Source: Synechococcus sp. HJ21-Hayes (GTDB lineage: Bacteria > Cyanobacteriota > Cyanobacteriia > PCC-6307 > Cyanobiaceae). From it: a DNA stretch of 64,000 nt. Within the stretch, counting starts at the first letter, position 1. Each line of letters begins with the position of its first letter. A program made the translations under genes and the position numbers. The notes under the pieces were generated by a model. That model worked only from the letters and a program-made list of their open reading frames with translations, was not told where the DNA came from and searched no databases. Location: assembly GCF_024345835.1 (NCBI RefSeq), contig NZ_JAGQBW010000004.1:1-64000 (forward strand), given 5' to 3'. Shown in pieces: positions 40,848-50,032 of this stretch.

Positions 40848-42727
40848 GTATTTGCCTCCATGTGTTTCATCCATTCCTCAATCGTAAGTAACGACCAAAT
40901 AAGTAAGCGACGGTTTTCCTTTCCATCAAGATGATCATTAATAATTGACTGGACTGTTTCACGATCAAGATAATTAAAGATATGCGCATTGCTCCCCATT
41001 AGGCTACTGCGTACATAATCAATGCTTTCGCCGCGAAACCAACTGGCATCAGGAGCGGAGAATCCTTTCTTAACGCCATCAGCAATCTCTTCAGGAACGT
41101 AACGCTCCATTACACGACGCAATAGAAGCTTGCCATCGCGTGTTTTATGAAAGTATTTAGACGTCTTTGGGCCAGGTTCATTTTCGTCAAGTCGAACAAC
41201 TTCGCCTAGATTTCCTAGTTTACACTTAACAGGAACTTTCATTGCAAAATCCACAAGGTCATTATCAAGAAATGGAACACGAGTTTCAAGGCCATGCGCC
41301 ATGCTGATTTTATCCTCAACCGTGAGGAGACCATGCAAGAATGTCTTGGCCTCAAAATATAGCGAATGATTAATATAGTCTTCCGGACGCGTTAGTTGGT
41401 GGGCGTGCTCGTGGAAGACCCCACAAAAGATATCGCGCGTAGATACATGAGAAACATCAGGCCAAATTGGCGCAAATATCTTGGAGACGCAATCTGCAGG
41501 GAGAAGCCGCTGCCAATACATATGGTATTTGTCGATGTAATGCCGAAAGTCGTCATTAACAACCGCCCGATAATAGCGCCATGGATATCCTGCAAACAAT
41601 TCATCTCCGCCGTCGCCTGATAATACAACCTTGCAGAACTTACTTGCAAGCTGTGCAACATAGAAGTTAGGGTAGCTTTGGCCAACGCGGGGCTCTTCCA
41701 AGTGCCAAGTTAGTTTTGGAAGAACCTGCTGCATATCGCCTGCCTTAAGCACCATTTGATAGTGCTCTGTCTTATAGAGGTAAGCCATGTACTCTGCATT
41801 TTCACGCTCATCCATGCCAAGCTCCATCCCTGATGCCGATCGAAGATCGAAACCACAGGTAAATGTGCGCATATTTGGTAACTCTCTTGCTGCAAGCGCC
41901 GTAATGGTGCCAGAGTCCATGCCACCGCTCAGATATGTACCTACCTCGACATCGGCAACGAGCTGACGCTTCACAGCTTGACGAAGCAACCTATCTAGCT
42001 CTTCACGATATTCTGAGTCACTATTGCAGCTTATTGAATCGGGCTCTGAGAAGTTAAAGTCCCAATAAGTTCCAGTCTGCTGCTCTCCCGTCTCAACTAC
42101 CGACAACCATGAACCAGCCGGAAGGATGCTGACACCCTTAAAAAGTGTGCGGTCTGTGAAGAAGTTTTGAAATGAGAGATACTCAAAAAGACCTTCTTTG
42201 TCTATCGCAGTGTGGCACTCAGGATGGCGAAGTAGGGCTTTAATTTCCGATCCAAATACAAGAGCTCGAGCTGTTCGGCAAACATACACAGGCTTTATGC
42301 CATAACGATCGCGTCCAATCAGCAACCGCCGCTTTCGACAGTCCCAAAGCGCGAATGCGAACTGGCCGTTAAAGCGTGCAAGAGCGTCAATGCCCCACTG
42401 TGCAAGTGCTTTGAGAACCACCTCACTATCGGTCCTCGAATGGAATTGCCATCCCAACGCTTCAAGCTGGATTCGAAGCTCTTGAAAGTTAAAGATCTCA
42501 CCATTGTAAGAGAGAACATATCTGCCATCTTCCGTCGACATTGGCTGATGACCTGCGGGCGATAAGTCGATAATAGCTAGACGTCTATGAACAAGACCAC
42601 ATGGACCGTCTGAGAAGAGACCTTCGCCATCAGGGCCTCGATGAGCAATTGCATCGCCCATCCGGCGCAATAGGACTGGTGAAACTGATTCACCGTTGAA
42701 CTGAAAATAGCCTGCGATACCGCACAT
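40832..42727 (-). CDS. asnB: Asparagine synthase-like glutamine amidotransferase (third copy)
   Basis: The 631-residue protein has Cys2 (MCGIAGYF), YNGEIFN at 74-80, and an ATP-pyrophosphatase loop SGGMDSG at 267-273 (last Ser replaced by Gly), then LSGDGGDELFAGY. Both domains seem catalytically complete. It belongs to the group found in glycan clusters. Flanked by a SAM methyltransferase (3-bp gap) and the acyltransferase, it may amidate the carboxyl of the uronic acid made by the Wbp genes upstream, as proposed for WbpS-like enzymes. The base composition is AT-richer than the other two copies, so a different origin is likely. Confidence 0.87.
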   Translation of the reverse strand: MCGIAGYFQFNGESVSPVLLRRMGDAIAHRGPDGEGLFSDGPCGLVHRRLAIIDLSPAGHQPMSTEDGRYVLSYNGEIFNFQELRIQLEALGWQFHSRTDSEVVLKALAQWGIDALARFNGQFAFALWDCRKRRLLIGRDRYGIKPVYVCRTARALVFGSEIKALLRHPECHTAIDKEGLFEYLSFQNFFTDRTLFKGVSILPAGSWLSVVETGEQQTGTYWDFNFSEPDSISCNSDSEYREELDRLLRQAVKRQLVADVEVGTYLSGGMDSGTITALAARELPNMRTFTCGFDLRSASGMELGMDERENAEYMAYLYKTEHYQMVLKAGDMQQVLPKLTWHLEEPRVGQSYPNFYVAQLASKFCKVVLSGDGGDELFAGYPWRYYRAVVNDDFRHYIDKYHMYWQRLLPADCVSKIFAPIWPDVSHVSTRDIFCGVFHEHAHQLTRPEDYINHSLYFEAKTFLHGLLTVEDKISMAHGLETRVPFLDNDLVDFAMKVPVKCKLGNLGEVVRLDENEPGPKTSKYFHKTRDGKLLLRRVMERYVPEEIADGVKKGFSAPDASWFRGESIDYVRSSLMGSNAHIFNYLDRETVQSIINDHLDGKENRRLLIWSLLTIEEWMKHMEANTWNSH

Positions 42728-42730
42728 CGT

Positions 42731-43780
42731 TTAGGCCTTGCGAGCAATGATCGTGATACCCGCTTCCTCAATAACTTCGCGCTCAATAATCATCCCCGCT
42801 TCGTCACACCATGTCCGAACCTCTTCAGGTGTTTGACGTGTTGCATTGGCGGGCGCATACCAATCAAAATTAATATGGTTCATCTCGTCGAAGGTAAGAT
42901 CGGATCGGTAAAACATTTTGGCAACATGCCAATAGAAAAGGCGTTGCACGCTGGTTCTTCCAGCGGGGATGCCGAGAAGATCAATGGGCTCTGGTATTTC
43001 TATCTCTGCATTCAACTTGCCAAGTGAAATGCCTAGCTGCGTGAGCGGCTCCATCGCTATCCAGGCTTGATCAGGTGACATCGGTTGCAGCCGTTCGCGA
43101 ATGAAGTCGTCAGCAAATTCACGGATTGGGCCTTTTTTCTTGTAGACATAGAACATGAAACGACCACCCTTTCGAAGCAAAGTGGCTAGCGACTTTAAGG
43201 CATGCTCGGTCGAATTTGTATGGTGTAGCACTCCCTCAGAGAAGATTAGATCTACCGATTCAGGAGGCAAGGGCAGTTCGCTTATGTCCGCCTGAAGAAA
43301 TCCACAGCTATGCCCACGCTCGGCAAAGCGCTGGCGGGCTACATCCACGGCTTCGGAGACATCAACACCGAGATAGCGAATACGGGGAAGCAACGGTTCA
43401 AGCAGCTCAAGCCCTGACATGCCGGCACCACACCCTGCATCAATCAATAGCGGCTGCTCCCCATGCTCTTCCAGCCACTTAACCGCTGAAAGATCACCAT
43501 AACGTTCGATCAGCCAGGCACGCATGCGAGCCAGAGATGAAGGAGAGCCAAACGTCTCTACTTTCTTCCATTTGAAACCGAAGGTTTCACGGGTCTGTGC
43601 CTGCTCATATGAAACCAACTTGCTGCTACGAGGCAGGCCATCTTGAATAACAAATGATTGCCCACCCAACGTGAACTGAACGCCTTCATCGAGCGAGGCG
43701 ACGCCGAGAGTGTCGGCAAGCCATGAGGGCAAAGAAGGCAACATTGCGGGATTAAATGTCATGGAGGCATTGAGCAACAT
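42731..43780 (-). CDS. Class I SAM-dependent methyltransferase
   Basis: The 349-residue protein has LLIDAGCGAGMSGLEL (SAM motif I), YLGVDVSEAVDVA, LQADISELPLPPESVDLIFSEGVLHHT and a C-terminal extension with WYAPANATRQTPEEV. HH after the acceptor strand is typical of the Methyltransf_11/25 group. The target (sugar O- or N-methylation, or the carboxyl group) cannot be told. The ATG at 43780 overlaps the aminotransferase end by 29 bp; a second ATG at 43762 is possible. Position between an aminotransferase and an amidotransferase suggests action on the same sugar. Confidence 0.8.
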   Translation of the reverse strand: MLLNASMTFNPAMLPSLPSWLADTLGVASLDEGVQFTLGGQSFVIQDGLPRSSKLVSYEQAQTRETFGFKWKKVETFGSPSSLARMRAWLIERYGDLSAVKWLEEHGEQPLLIDAGCGAGMSGLELLEPLLPRIRYLGVDVSEAVDVARQRFAERGHSCGFLQADISELPLPPESVDLIFSEGVLHHTNSTEHALKSLATLLRKGGRFMFYVYKKKGPIREFADDFIRERLQPMSPDQAWIAMEPLTQLGISLGKLNAEIEIPEPIDLLGIPAGRTSVQRLFYWHVAKMFYRSDLTFDEMNHINFDWYAPANATRQTPEEVRTWCDEAGMIIEREVIEEAGITIIARKA

Positions 43781-44900
43781 ATTTATAATCGTCTTTTGTC
43801 ATTCTGTTGTGCAGGGGGATGGCCATCGTGTTCGCATCACAGTCACGAGCACCTGGATAATCATCAGGTGAAATGCCACAGCGTTCACGGTAGTAGCCGA
43901 GCTGATGCACGGCGTGAGTCCCTGGCCGCGTTGCAATTCCTCGCTCTTGGAGGCGCGCCATGATCTCGTTGCGCGGCAGAGGTGCTGTCTCGGGATCGAC
44001 GTAAGTGACGAAGGCCTGCCAGGAATGGCGTCCGCCTTCCGCCGGCAGCTGCGGCATGTACAGCCAACTGAGGCCGGCCAATGCGTCGCGGTAGTAGGTG
44101 GCCCACTGCTCTCGTTCGGCGATGAAACGATCAAGCTTCTGCAACTGAACCAGGCCGACTGCCCCTTGTAGGTCAGTCATGCGGTAGTTGTAGCCGAGCA
44201 GATTGAACTCGGGTAACAGATAGGGGCGTGGCCCCTTGTGACGCTGCTCCTCCGAGATCGAGGCTCCGTGGTTGCGCAGCATGTTCGCTACGTCGGCGAG
44301 CGCATCGTCGTTGCTGGTAACCATGCCGCCCTCACCGGTGGTGATCGACTTGCGGGGATGGAAGGAGAACGAAGCGGCCAATCCAAGCGCGCCGGCAGAG
44401 ATACCTTTGTAGACGGCGCCCGCGGCGCACGCAGCATCCTCGATGATCGGAACTTCCTTCGGCAGCACAGCACGCAGGGCGTCGATGTCGGCACAGAGGC
44501 CAAACAGATGCACGGCGATCACCGCCTTGGTGCGCGAGGTGACCCTACGCGCCACATCAGCAGGATCAATGTTGTACGTCACTCTGCTGACGTCAGCAAA
44601 GACCGGTGTTGCACCGCAATAGACCACAACATTTGCGGTCGCCACCCAGGTGAAAGCAGGAATGATCACCTCATCCCCGGGGCCGATGCCCATGGCGGCG
44701 AGAATCAAATGCAAACCCGTAGTGCAGCTGGTGGTCGCCAGTGCATGCGCGACAGCATGCCGCTTAGCAAAAGCCTGCTCAAACGCAGCAACCTTCGGAC
44801 CTTGCGTGAGCCAACCGCTCAGAATCGGCTCGCGACAAGCTTGCCACTCCTCATCTGATGTTGAAGGAAGAGAGATTTGAATCAAACGATTCTCGGACAT
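43752..44900 (-). CDS. DegT/DnrJ/EryC1/StrS-type PLP sugar aminotransferase
   Basis: The 382-residue enzyme has IIEDAACAAGAVYKG (PLP-ring Asp) and SFSFHPRKSITTGEGGM, with the PLP-binding Lys of the HPRKS segment, and a C-terminal HAVHQLGYY. It transfers an amino group to a keto sugar. It directly follows an SDR gene (one-base gap), so the two may act in sequence on one nucleotide sugar, for example oxidation or epimerisation followed by amination. The ATG at 44900 was chosen; upstream in-frame codons run into the SDR gene. Distinct from the Wbp aminotransferase at 50033-51196 and from the CDP-pathway one at 22061-23185. Confidence 0.87.
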   Translation of the reverse strand: MSENRLIQISLPSTSDEEWQACREPILSGWLTQGPKVAAFEQAFAKRHAVAHALATTSCTTGLHLILAAMGIGPGDEVIIPAFTWVATANVVVYCGATPVFADVSRVTYNIDPADVARRVTSRTKAVIAVHLFGLCADIDALRAVLPKEVPIIEDAACAAGAVYKGISAGALGLAASFSFHPRKSITTGEGGMVTSNDDALADVANMLRNHGASISEEQRHKGPRPYLLPEFNLLGYNYRMTDLQGAVGLVQLQKLDRFIAEREQWATYYRDALAGLSWLYMPQLPAEGGRHSWQAFVTYVDPETAPLPRNEIMARLQERGIATRPGTHAVHQLGYYRERCGISPDDYPGARDCDANTMAIPLHNRMTKDDYKYVAQCLHDI

Positions 44901-44901
44901 T

Positions 44902-45900
44902 TTAGGACACCCTCTGGGCAGAACGACGTGCATCTACCTCAGTTTTGTGAGCGGCCCGCCAATCGATCAAGCGCTGCAGACCTTCACGAAGCTCAATCGA
45001 GGCGGTGTATCCAATCTCCTCACTCGCTTTTTTAGGGCAACCGATCCGATTGCGCACCAGCGTGGCCTGGCTGCGTGGCGCATAGTTAATCGGCCGTTCA
45101 CAGTCAGTGAGCTCCAAGAGGAGTTCAGTCAGTTGCTTGAGCGAGGTGCGGGTACCGGTACCGACGTTGTAAAAAGCGTCGCTGCTGCTGGCCTTCATGG
45201 CGCACACATTGGCTTGGGCACAATCTTCAACCGCCACAAAGTCGAACGCTTCGGAACCGTCGCCCAGGATGGTGGGGCTTTCGCCACGGTCAATTGCATC
45301 CAGCATCTTCATGATCACGGCAATGTACGCGCCCTGGTAGTCCTGGCGAGGTCCATAGACATTCATGTAGCGCAAGCCCACATAATCCAGGCCATAGCGA
45401 TGATGAAACGATCTCAGCATCGCCTCTCCACAGATCTTGGTGGCTCCGTAGAAGTTTTTATTGTTGAATGGATGCGCCTCCGTCATCGGCTCACTCAGGG
45501 CATCGCCATACACCGATGCGGAGGAGGAATAAACCAATCGCTGCACGCCGGCCTTGATGCAGGCCTCCATTACATTGAAGACGCCAAGCACATTCACATC
45601 GAAAGCTGAACGCGGGAACTCATGGCATTGCAGAAGCCAAAGAGCGGCTAAATGGAAGACTCCATCGATGCCCTGCATCGCCGCTTCAAGAATATCCGCC
45701 TGTAGAATATCTCCGCCAATATCATACAGCTTGAAGCGAGGATCGTGGCGTGCATTTACCAGGTTCTCCATGCGTCCACGCACAAAGTTGTCGTAGACAA
45801 TCACCTCACCTACATCCTCTCGCAGAAGAGCATCAACCGTGTGGGAGCCAATCAAGCCAGCGCCACCGATCACCAGGAGTTTCTTGCCGCGGATGTCCAT
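44902..45900 (-). CDS. NAD-dependent epimerase/dehydratase (extended SDR)
   Basis: The 332-residue protein starts MDIRGKKLLVIGGAGLIGSHTV (GGxGxxG), has HLAALWLLQCHEFP, SSSASVYGDALSE and NFYGATKICGEAM (Tyr/Lys active pair), and RYMNVYGPRQ. It resembles UDP-sugar 4-epimerases and related enzymes such as WbpP or SDR 4,6-dehydratases. The substrate is probably a UDP- or other NDP-hexose used by the next aminotransferase. Its ATG is coupled to the LhgO stop by a TAATG overlap. The exact reaction (epimerase or dehydratase) cannot be decided from motifs. Confidence 0.83.
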   Translation of the reverse strand: MDIRGKKLLVIGGAGLIGSHTVDALLREDVGEVIVYDNFVRGRMENLVNARHDPRFKLYDIGGDILQADILEAAMQGIDGVFHLAALWLLQCHEFPRSAFDVNVLGVFNVMEACIKAGVQRLVYSSSASVYGDALSEPMTEAHPFNNKNFYGATKICGEAMLRSFHHRYGLDYVGLRYMNVYGPRQDYQGAYIAVIMKMLDAIDRGESPTILGDGSEAFDFVAVEDCAQANVCAMKASSSDAFYNVGTGTRTSLKQLTELLLELTDCERPINYAPRSQATLVRNRIGCPKKASEEIGYTASIELREGLQRLIDWRAAHKTEVDARRSAQRVS

Positions 45901-47132
45901 TAGATGGAAGTGAAGGTCGATTGATCGAGGATGAGGTCGGCCAGAGCAAAACTGGCGGTGAAAGCGGGAGAGATGGCATTGAGCACATGGGTGCTCGCCT
46001 CGCCCTGCTCCAGCCTGAAGTCTTGCACCAAGGTGCCAGACCGCCGGTCGTAGAGTTGAGCACGGATGCCCACCTTCTCACTGGGGATCAGGTGTTCAGA
46101 GCGCAGCTCGGGGACAAGTGCCTGTACCGCCTTCAGGAAGAGCGGCTTGAGTCCGTGGAGCGCCTGCTCGCGGGCATAACGGCGGAACCCTCCGGCATTG
46201 CGCCACCACTGGCTGGCTAGGTCGCCCAGGAACTGGACGGCCATCCAGGGCTCCACTCCCTCCAGCCCCCGGTAGTTCTCCCTACCCCAAGCTGGGATGG
46301 CCGTTGGCCCCAGGCTGATGCTGCCATCCGGGCTCGGAGTGACATGCACCCCCAGGAATGGCACGTTCAGATCCGGAACCGGGTAGAGGTTGGTGGTGAA
46401 GTGGAAAGGGGCGCAAGGATCCAGCTGCCAGTACACGCCTTTGAACGGCAGCAAGGTGCACTGCTGGGCTAGCCCGAAGGCCTGCGCCACCCGATCGGCA
46501 TGAAGACCGGTGGCATTGAAGAGATAGCCATAGGTCAGCACGTGCCCTGCCCAGGAACTGTTCTGTAGGGTCAAGGTTCTCGCTTCAGGTTGCACTCGGG
46601 CGATTCGTGTGCCGAGCTGAAAGACGACCCCCCTCTCCCTGAGCCTCTGCTGCAACCGCTGCAGCACCAGCTTGGGCTTGACCACGCAGGTTCCTGGGCT
46701 CCAGAGGGCTCGACCACTGGCCGTGAGACCATCGGGCACACGGCGCTGAAACTCCGCTCGATCGATCAGGTGAACCTCAGCCCCATTTGCTTGACCTCGC
46801 TTAAGCAGCAGGTCGAGCTGGCCATCCAGCTCCGGCGCCTGGGGCGCGATCACCTTACCACAGGCCAAAACTGGCAACCGTTCGGCCTCACACCAGGCAC
46901 GCAACCGCCGTGCACCCTGCACACACACCTGCGCCTTGAGCGTGCCTGGGGGGTAATAAACTCCGGCATGCAGAACGCCACTATTGCGACCAGAGCTGTG
47001 GCGGCCGATTTCAGGTTCCTTGTCGATCACGACGATCGACAACCCGGGATGCCGTTCCAGGAGCTGATGGGCCAGAGCCAGACCCACCATGCCGCCGCCG
47101 AGGATGGCGATGTCTGCATGGACGGAGCTCAT
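45900..47132 (-). CDS. lhgO: L-2-hydroxyglutarate oxidase (FAD-dependent)
   Basis: The 410-residue FAD enzyme has ILGGGMVGLALAHQLL (9-24, dinucleotide loop), HSSGRNSGVLHAGVYYPPGTLKA around 45-68, NATGLHADRVA and FLGVHVTPS. These match L-2-hydroxyglutarate dehydrogenase/oxidase of the DAO family (LhgO/YgaF). It oxidises L-2-hydroxyglutarate to 2-oxoglutarate. Its place is unusual: within the surface-glycan operon, between an ABC flippase and an epimerase, with ATGA and TAATG overlaps on each side. WbpB encoded 1.8 kb upstream (48914-50026) is known in Pseudomonas to use 2-oxoglutarate as electron acceptor and make 2-hydroxyglutarate, so a recycling role is plausible. A role in another hydroxyacid oxidation is possible. 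Confidence 0.85.
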   Translation of the reverse strand: MSSVHADIAILGGGMVGLALAHQLLERHPGLSIVVIDKEPEIGRHSSGRNSGVLHAGVYYPPGTLKAQVCVQGARRLRAWCEAERLPVLACGKVIAPQAPELDGQLDLLLKRGQANGAEVHLIDRAEFQRRVPDGLTASGRALWSPGTCVVKPKLVLQRLQQRLRERGVVFQLGTRIARVQPEARTLTLQNSSWAGHVLTYGYLFNATGLHADRVAQAFGLAQQCTLLPFKGVYWQLDPCAPFHFTTNLYPVPDLNVPFLGVHVTPSPDGSISLGPTAIPAWGRENYRGLEGVEPWMAVQFLGDLASQWWRNAGGFRRYAREQALHGLKPLFLKAVQALVPELRSEHLIPSEKVGIRAQLYDRRSGTLVQDFRLEQGEASTHVLNAISPAFTASFALADLILDQSTFTSI

Positions 47133-48913
47133 GGATTGTGGCGGGATACTTCCACCCCTTTCATTTGCCTGTGAATCCGTCCACCGAGCAATTCGATCAC
47201 ACGATCACAATTGGACACGGTGCTCAACCTGTGGGCAATCATCACCAAGGTGAGATTCCGGCTTAAGCCCTCTATGGCGTCCATCACCGCACGTTCGGTG
47301 CCGTTGTCGAGTGCGCTTGTCGCCTCATCAAAAACAAGCACGTTGGCCTCTTTGTAAAGCGCTCGCGCAATACCAATGCGTTGGCGCTGCCCGCCGCTGA
47401 GGCGAATGCCTCGTTCTCCCACCAATCCCTCATAGGCTTGATCATTAGCCTCAATGAAGCTGGCAATTTGAGCCTGATTCGCGGCACGGCGGACCCGCTC
47501 CATATCGATCTCATGAGGGTGCACTCCAAAGGCGATATTCTCTGCAATCGAGCTGTCTGCCAGATAAATGTCTTGGGGTACGTGGGCAATGGATGCTCGC
47601 CAAGAGTGAAGGCGCTCTGGATTCTTTCGTTCGTGAATGTCATCGCCGTCAACCAAAATCCTGCCAGACGTAGGCTCAAGTAGCCCCATCAACAGATCAG
47701 CCAAGGTGCTCTTGCCGCTGCCGGTACTGCCGATCACGCCGATCCGCTCACCTGGGAAAATCTCGAGGGCTAAATGACTGATAACCTCAGGCAGGTCTTC
47801 ACCATAGCGAAAGCAGACAGTCTCAAGCTGCAGGCACTTCCGAAAAGACATTGGCGCCGCCAATCGCCCTCCGGCAGGCAATGGCTGCCGAAGCATTGCA
47901 AGGACGTCAGATAGAGCAGGGTTGTATGCCTTTAAGGCCGCCCAGCCGGTATACACTTGCTGGAGTGCTGGAAGCAAGCGTTGGGCGCCCAAAGCAAAGG
48001 CGCCGAGCACAGGAATGACGACGGTTCCACTGCCCCGCTGCAACACCAGAAGCCCACCCAGCAGAGCAAGAGCTACGGTACCCAAGGCTTCCAGAATATA
48101 ACGGGGGAACGCTGATAAATATTGATTCTGGGCCTGCAACTGCCGCTGCGGTCGATCAGCTCGCCGGTAAATCTCCAGATAGGTCGGCTGGCTACCATCC
48201 AGCAAGACATCGCGAATGGCACCAAGCCCCTCCTGCAAAGCCTTGAGTTGCTGATTTGTCGCTACAGCGATTCTTTCACCGTTACTGCGGAGTTTCCAGC
48301 GGGTAGAGCCAGCCAGCCAGCCGTAGGCACCACCAAAAAGAATGGACACGACCAAGGCTACAGGCCAATCAATCAGCAGCAAACCGATCAGCAATCCAGT
48401 AGCTACAATGGCTGCTGTGATCAGCTGCAGCAGTGCATTGAGTGCAGCCACTGAAAGGTTGATTTGCGTAATGGTTGCTGTGATAACTGTGCTGCTGTTG
48501 CGCTGAAGATGGACTTCATAGGGCTGATAAAGCGTGCGCCTATAGGCCTCGCAACTCAGGTCGGACCCGACTGCGGCCGCCAGGCGACTATTCAACCACA
48601 GGTTCGCCAGCCGAACCACTGCAGCCAGCACCGCAACTGTTGCAAAGATTGCCATGGCTGGCAGGATCAGTTGCCTCGCCTCTGTGAGCCGCGCGGAGCT
48701 GGCAAGACCCTGCACTAAGGGCTGCTGCCAAAGTCTTGCAGGGTCACTGAGAACTGCCAGGAATGGCAGCACTGCGCCAAGCGAGGCGAGCTCTGCGACA
48801 CCGCTGGCCAACATCATCAGGAGAAGTAGCCCCATCTGAATGCGGCGCCGTTGACTCAGATAGCCCCAGATTCCCTGCAGCAGAATAACTGTGGGCTCTG
48901 CTTTTTTGCTCAC
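47129..48913 (-). CDS. ABC transporter, fused membrane and ATPase domains (PglK/MsbA type flippase)
   Basis: The 594-residue protein has six N-terminal membrane helices and a C-terminal ATPase with Walker A GSTGSGKS (near residue 395), ABC signature LSGGQRQRIGIARAL (near 502), and Walker B VLVFDEATSALD. The homodimeric half-transporter form fits PglK, which flips lipid-linked oligosaccharides. Here it may flip the repeat unit or a lipid-linked precursor, in addition to the Wzx-like protein at 1746-2978, so two flipping routes may coexist. The GTG start follows the WbpB stop directly (TGAGTG), and its stop overlaps lhgO (ATGA). Confidence 0.86.
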   Translation of the reverse strand: MSKKAEPTVILLQGIWGYLSQRRRIQMGLLLLMMLASGVAELASLGAVLPFLAVLSDPARLWQQPLVQGLASSARLTEARQLILPAMAIFATVAVLAAVVRLANLWLNSRLAAAVGSDLSCEAYRRTLYQPYEVHLQRNSSTVITATITQINLSVAALNALLQLITAAIVATGLLIGLLLIDWPVALVVSILFGGAYGWLAGSTRWKLRSNGERIAVATNQQLKALQEGLGAIRDVLLDGSQPTYLEIYRRADRPQRQLQAQNQYLSAFPRYILEALGTVALALLGGLLVLQRGSGTVVIPVLGAFALGAQRLLPALQQVYTGWAALKAYNPALSDVLAMLRQPLPAGGRLAAPMSFRKCLQLETVCFRYGEDLPEVISHLALEIFPGERIGVIGSTGSGKSTLADLLMGLLEPTSGRILVDGDDIHERKNPERLHSWRASIAHVPQDIYLADSSIAENIAFGVHPHEIDMERVRRAANQAQIASFIEANDQAYEGLVGERGIRLSGGQRQRIGIARALYKEANVLVFDEATSALDNGTERAVMDAIEGLSRNLTLVMIAHRLSTVSNCDRVIELLGGRIHRQMKGVEVSRHNP

Positions 48914-50026
48914 TCAGTACTCCATTGGCAGATGAACCGCGCGCCCATCCCGTGCTGAACGGTACGCCCCGATCAGCAGCTCCAGGCTGCGCAAGCCCTC
49001 GCGGCCGTCGCAGAGAGCATCCTCCTTGCCCTGCAATGCATCGAGCACATTGGCGTAATAAGGGGGATGGCCATAGCCATACACGCTGGTGGTGGCATAA
49101 CTGGCCTGCTCCACCAGCGCATCGTCGGAGCTCTCATCAGCAAAGGCCCAGTGCTCGATCTGATTCACCGCCGGGCCTCCGATGCGCACCGTGCCGGTTT
49201 CTCCCAGCAGCGTGATAGAGCCCTCCAGGTTCTTGGGATAGGTGAGCATCGTTACGGCCATGGTACCCAGGGCGCCATTGCGCCAGCGCAGCTGCAGCGC
49301 CGCCGTGTCTTCCACTTCAATGACGCGGCCCAGGGTGGCGATCGAGGCACTGACGCTCTCCACAGGCCCAACCAGCCAGTCCAGCAGGTCCACGTAGTGA
49401 CTGGCCTGGTTCATCAGGGCGCCGCCGTCAAACTCCCAGGTGCCGCGCCAGCTGTCCTGGTTGTAGTAGCTCTGCGGCCGCTGCCAGAACACGTTTACCG
49501 CCACCATCGCCAGCTTGCCGAAGCGCCCAGCCCGCAGCTGCCGTTTCACCAGCTGCAGGGTGCTGTTGAAGCGGTTCTGCTTCACCACAAACAGGCGCAC
49601 ACCAGCATCGTCGCAGGCCTTCACCATCTCCACCCCATCGGCCCAGCGGGTGGCCATCGGCTTTTCGGTGCAAACATGCAGGCCAACCTCAGCGGCGGCG
49701 ATCGCCTGGCTTGGGTGCAGGCCGCTGGGGGTGGCCAACACCACCAGATCCACGGGAGTAATGTTGGTTTGCACAGCCGCGAGCAGCTCGCTATAGGTGC
49801 CGAATTGTGCAGAGTTCGTTGCGGCGCCGGGGTGCTCGGCACCAGCCTCGGTTACCAGCTGCTGGGCCTTATCCAGCCGCTCGGGCTGGGTGTCGCATAT
49901 CGCCACCAGCTCGGCCCGGTCGTGGTGCAACGCGATGGCCTTGATGTGGTTTCGACTGATCCGGCCGCAGCCCACCAGGGCGATGCGGATGCGGCGATCG
50001 GTGATCGGAGCAATGGGATGGAGCAT
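48914..50026 (-). CDS. wbpB: Gfo/Idh/MocA oxidoreductase, WbpB-like UDP-GlcNAcA 3-dehydrogenase
   Basis: The 370-residue enzyme has ALVGCGRISRNHIKAI, CTEKPMATRW (Glu-Lys-Pro), VKQNRFNSTLQLVK, and FDGGALMNQASHYVDLLDWLVGP (Lys, Asp and His of the active site). This set is typical of WbpB/WlbA, which oxidises C3 of UDP-N-acetylglucosaminuronate. In Pseudomonas WbpB the bound NADH is reoxidised by 2-oxoglutarate, giving 2-hydroxyglutarate. The gene follows wbpE (six-base gap) and precedes the flippase. With wbpA, wbpD and wbpE it forms a near-complete route to UDP-2,3-diacetamido-glucuronate. Confidence 0.86.
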   Translation of the reverse strand: MLHPIAPITDRRIRIALVGCGRISRNHIKAIALHHDRAELVAICDTQPERLDKAQQLVTEAGAEHPGAATNSAQFGTYSELLAAVQTNITPVDLVVLATPSGLHPSQAIAAAEVGLHVCTEKPMATRWADGVEMVKACDDAGVRLFVVKQNRFNSTLQLVKRQLRAGRFGKLAMVAVNVFWQRPQSYYNQDSWRGTWEFDGGALMNQASHYVDLLDWLVGPVESVSASIATLGRVIEVEDTAALQLRWRNGALGTMAVTMLTYPKNLEGSITLLGETGTVRIGGPAVNQIEHWAFADESSDDALVEQASYATTSVYGYGHPPYYANVLDALQGKEDALCDGREGLRSLELLIGAYRSARDGRAVHLPMEY

Positions 50027-50032
50027 AAAATC

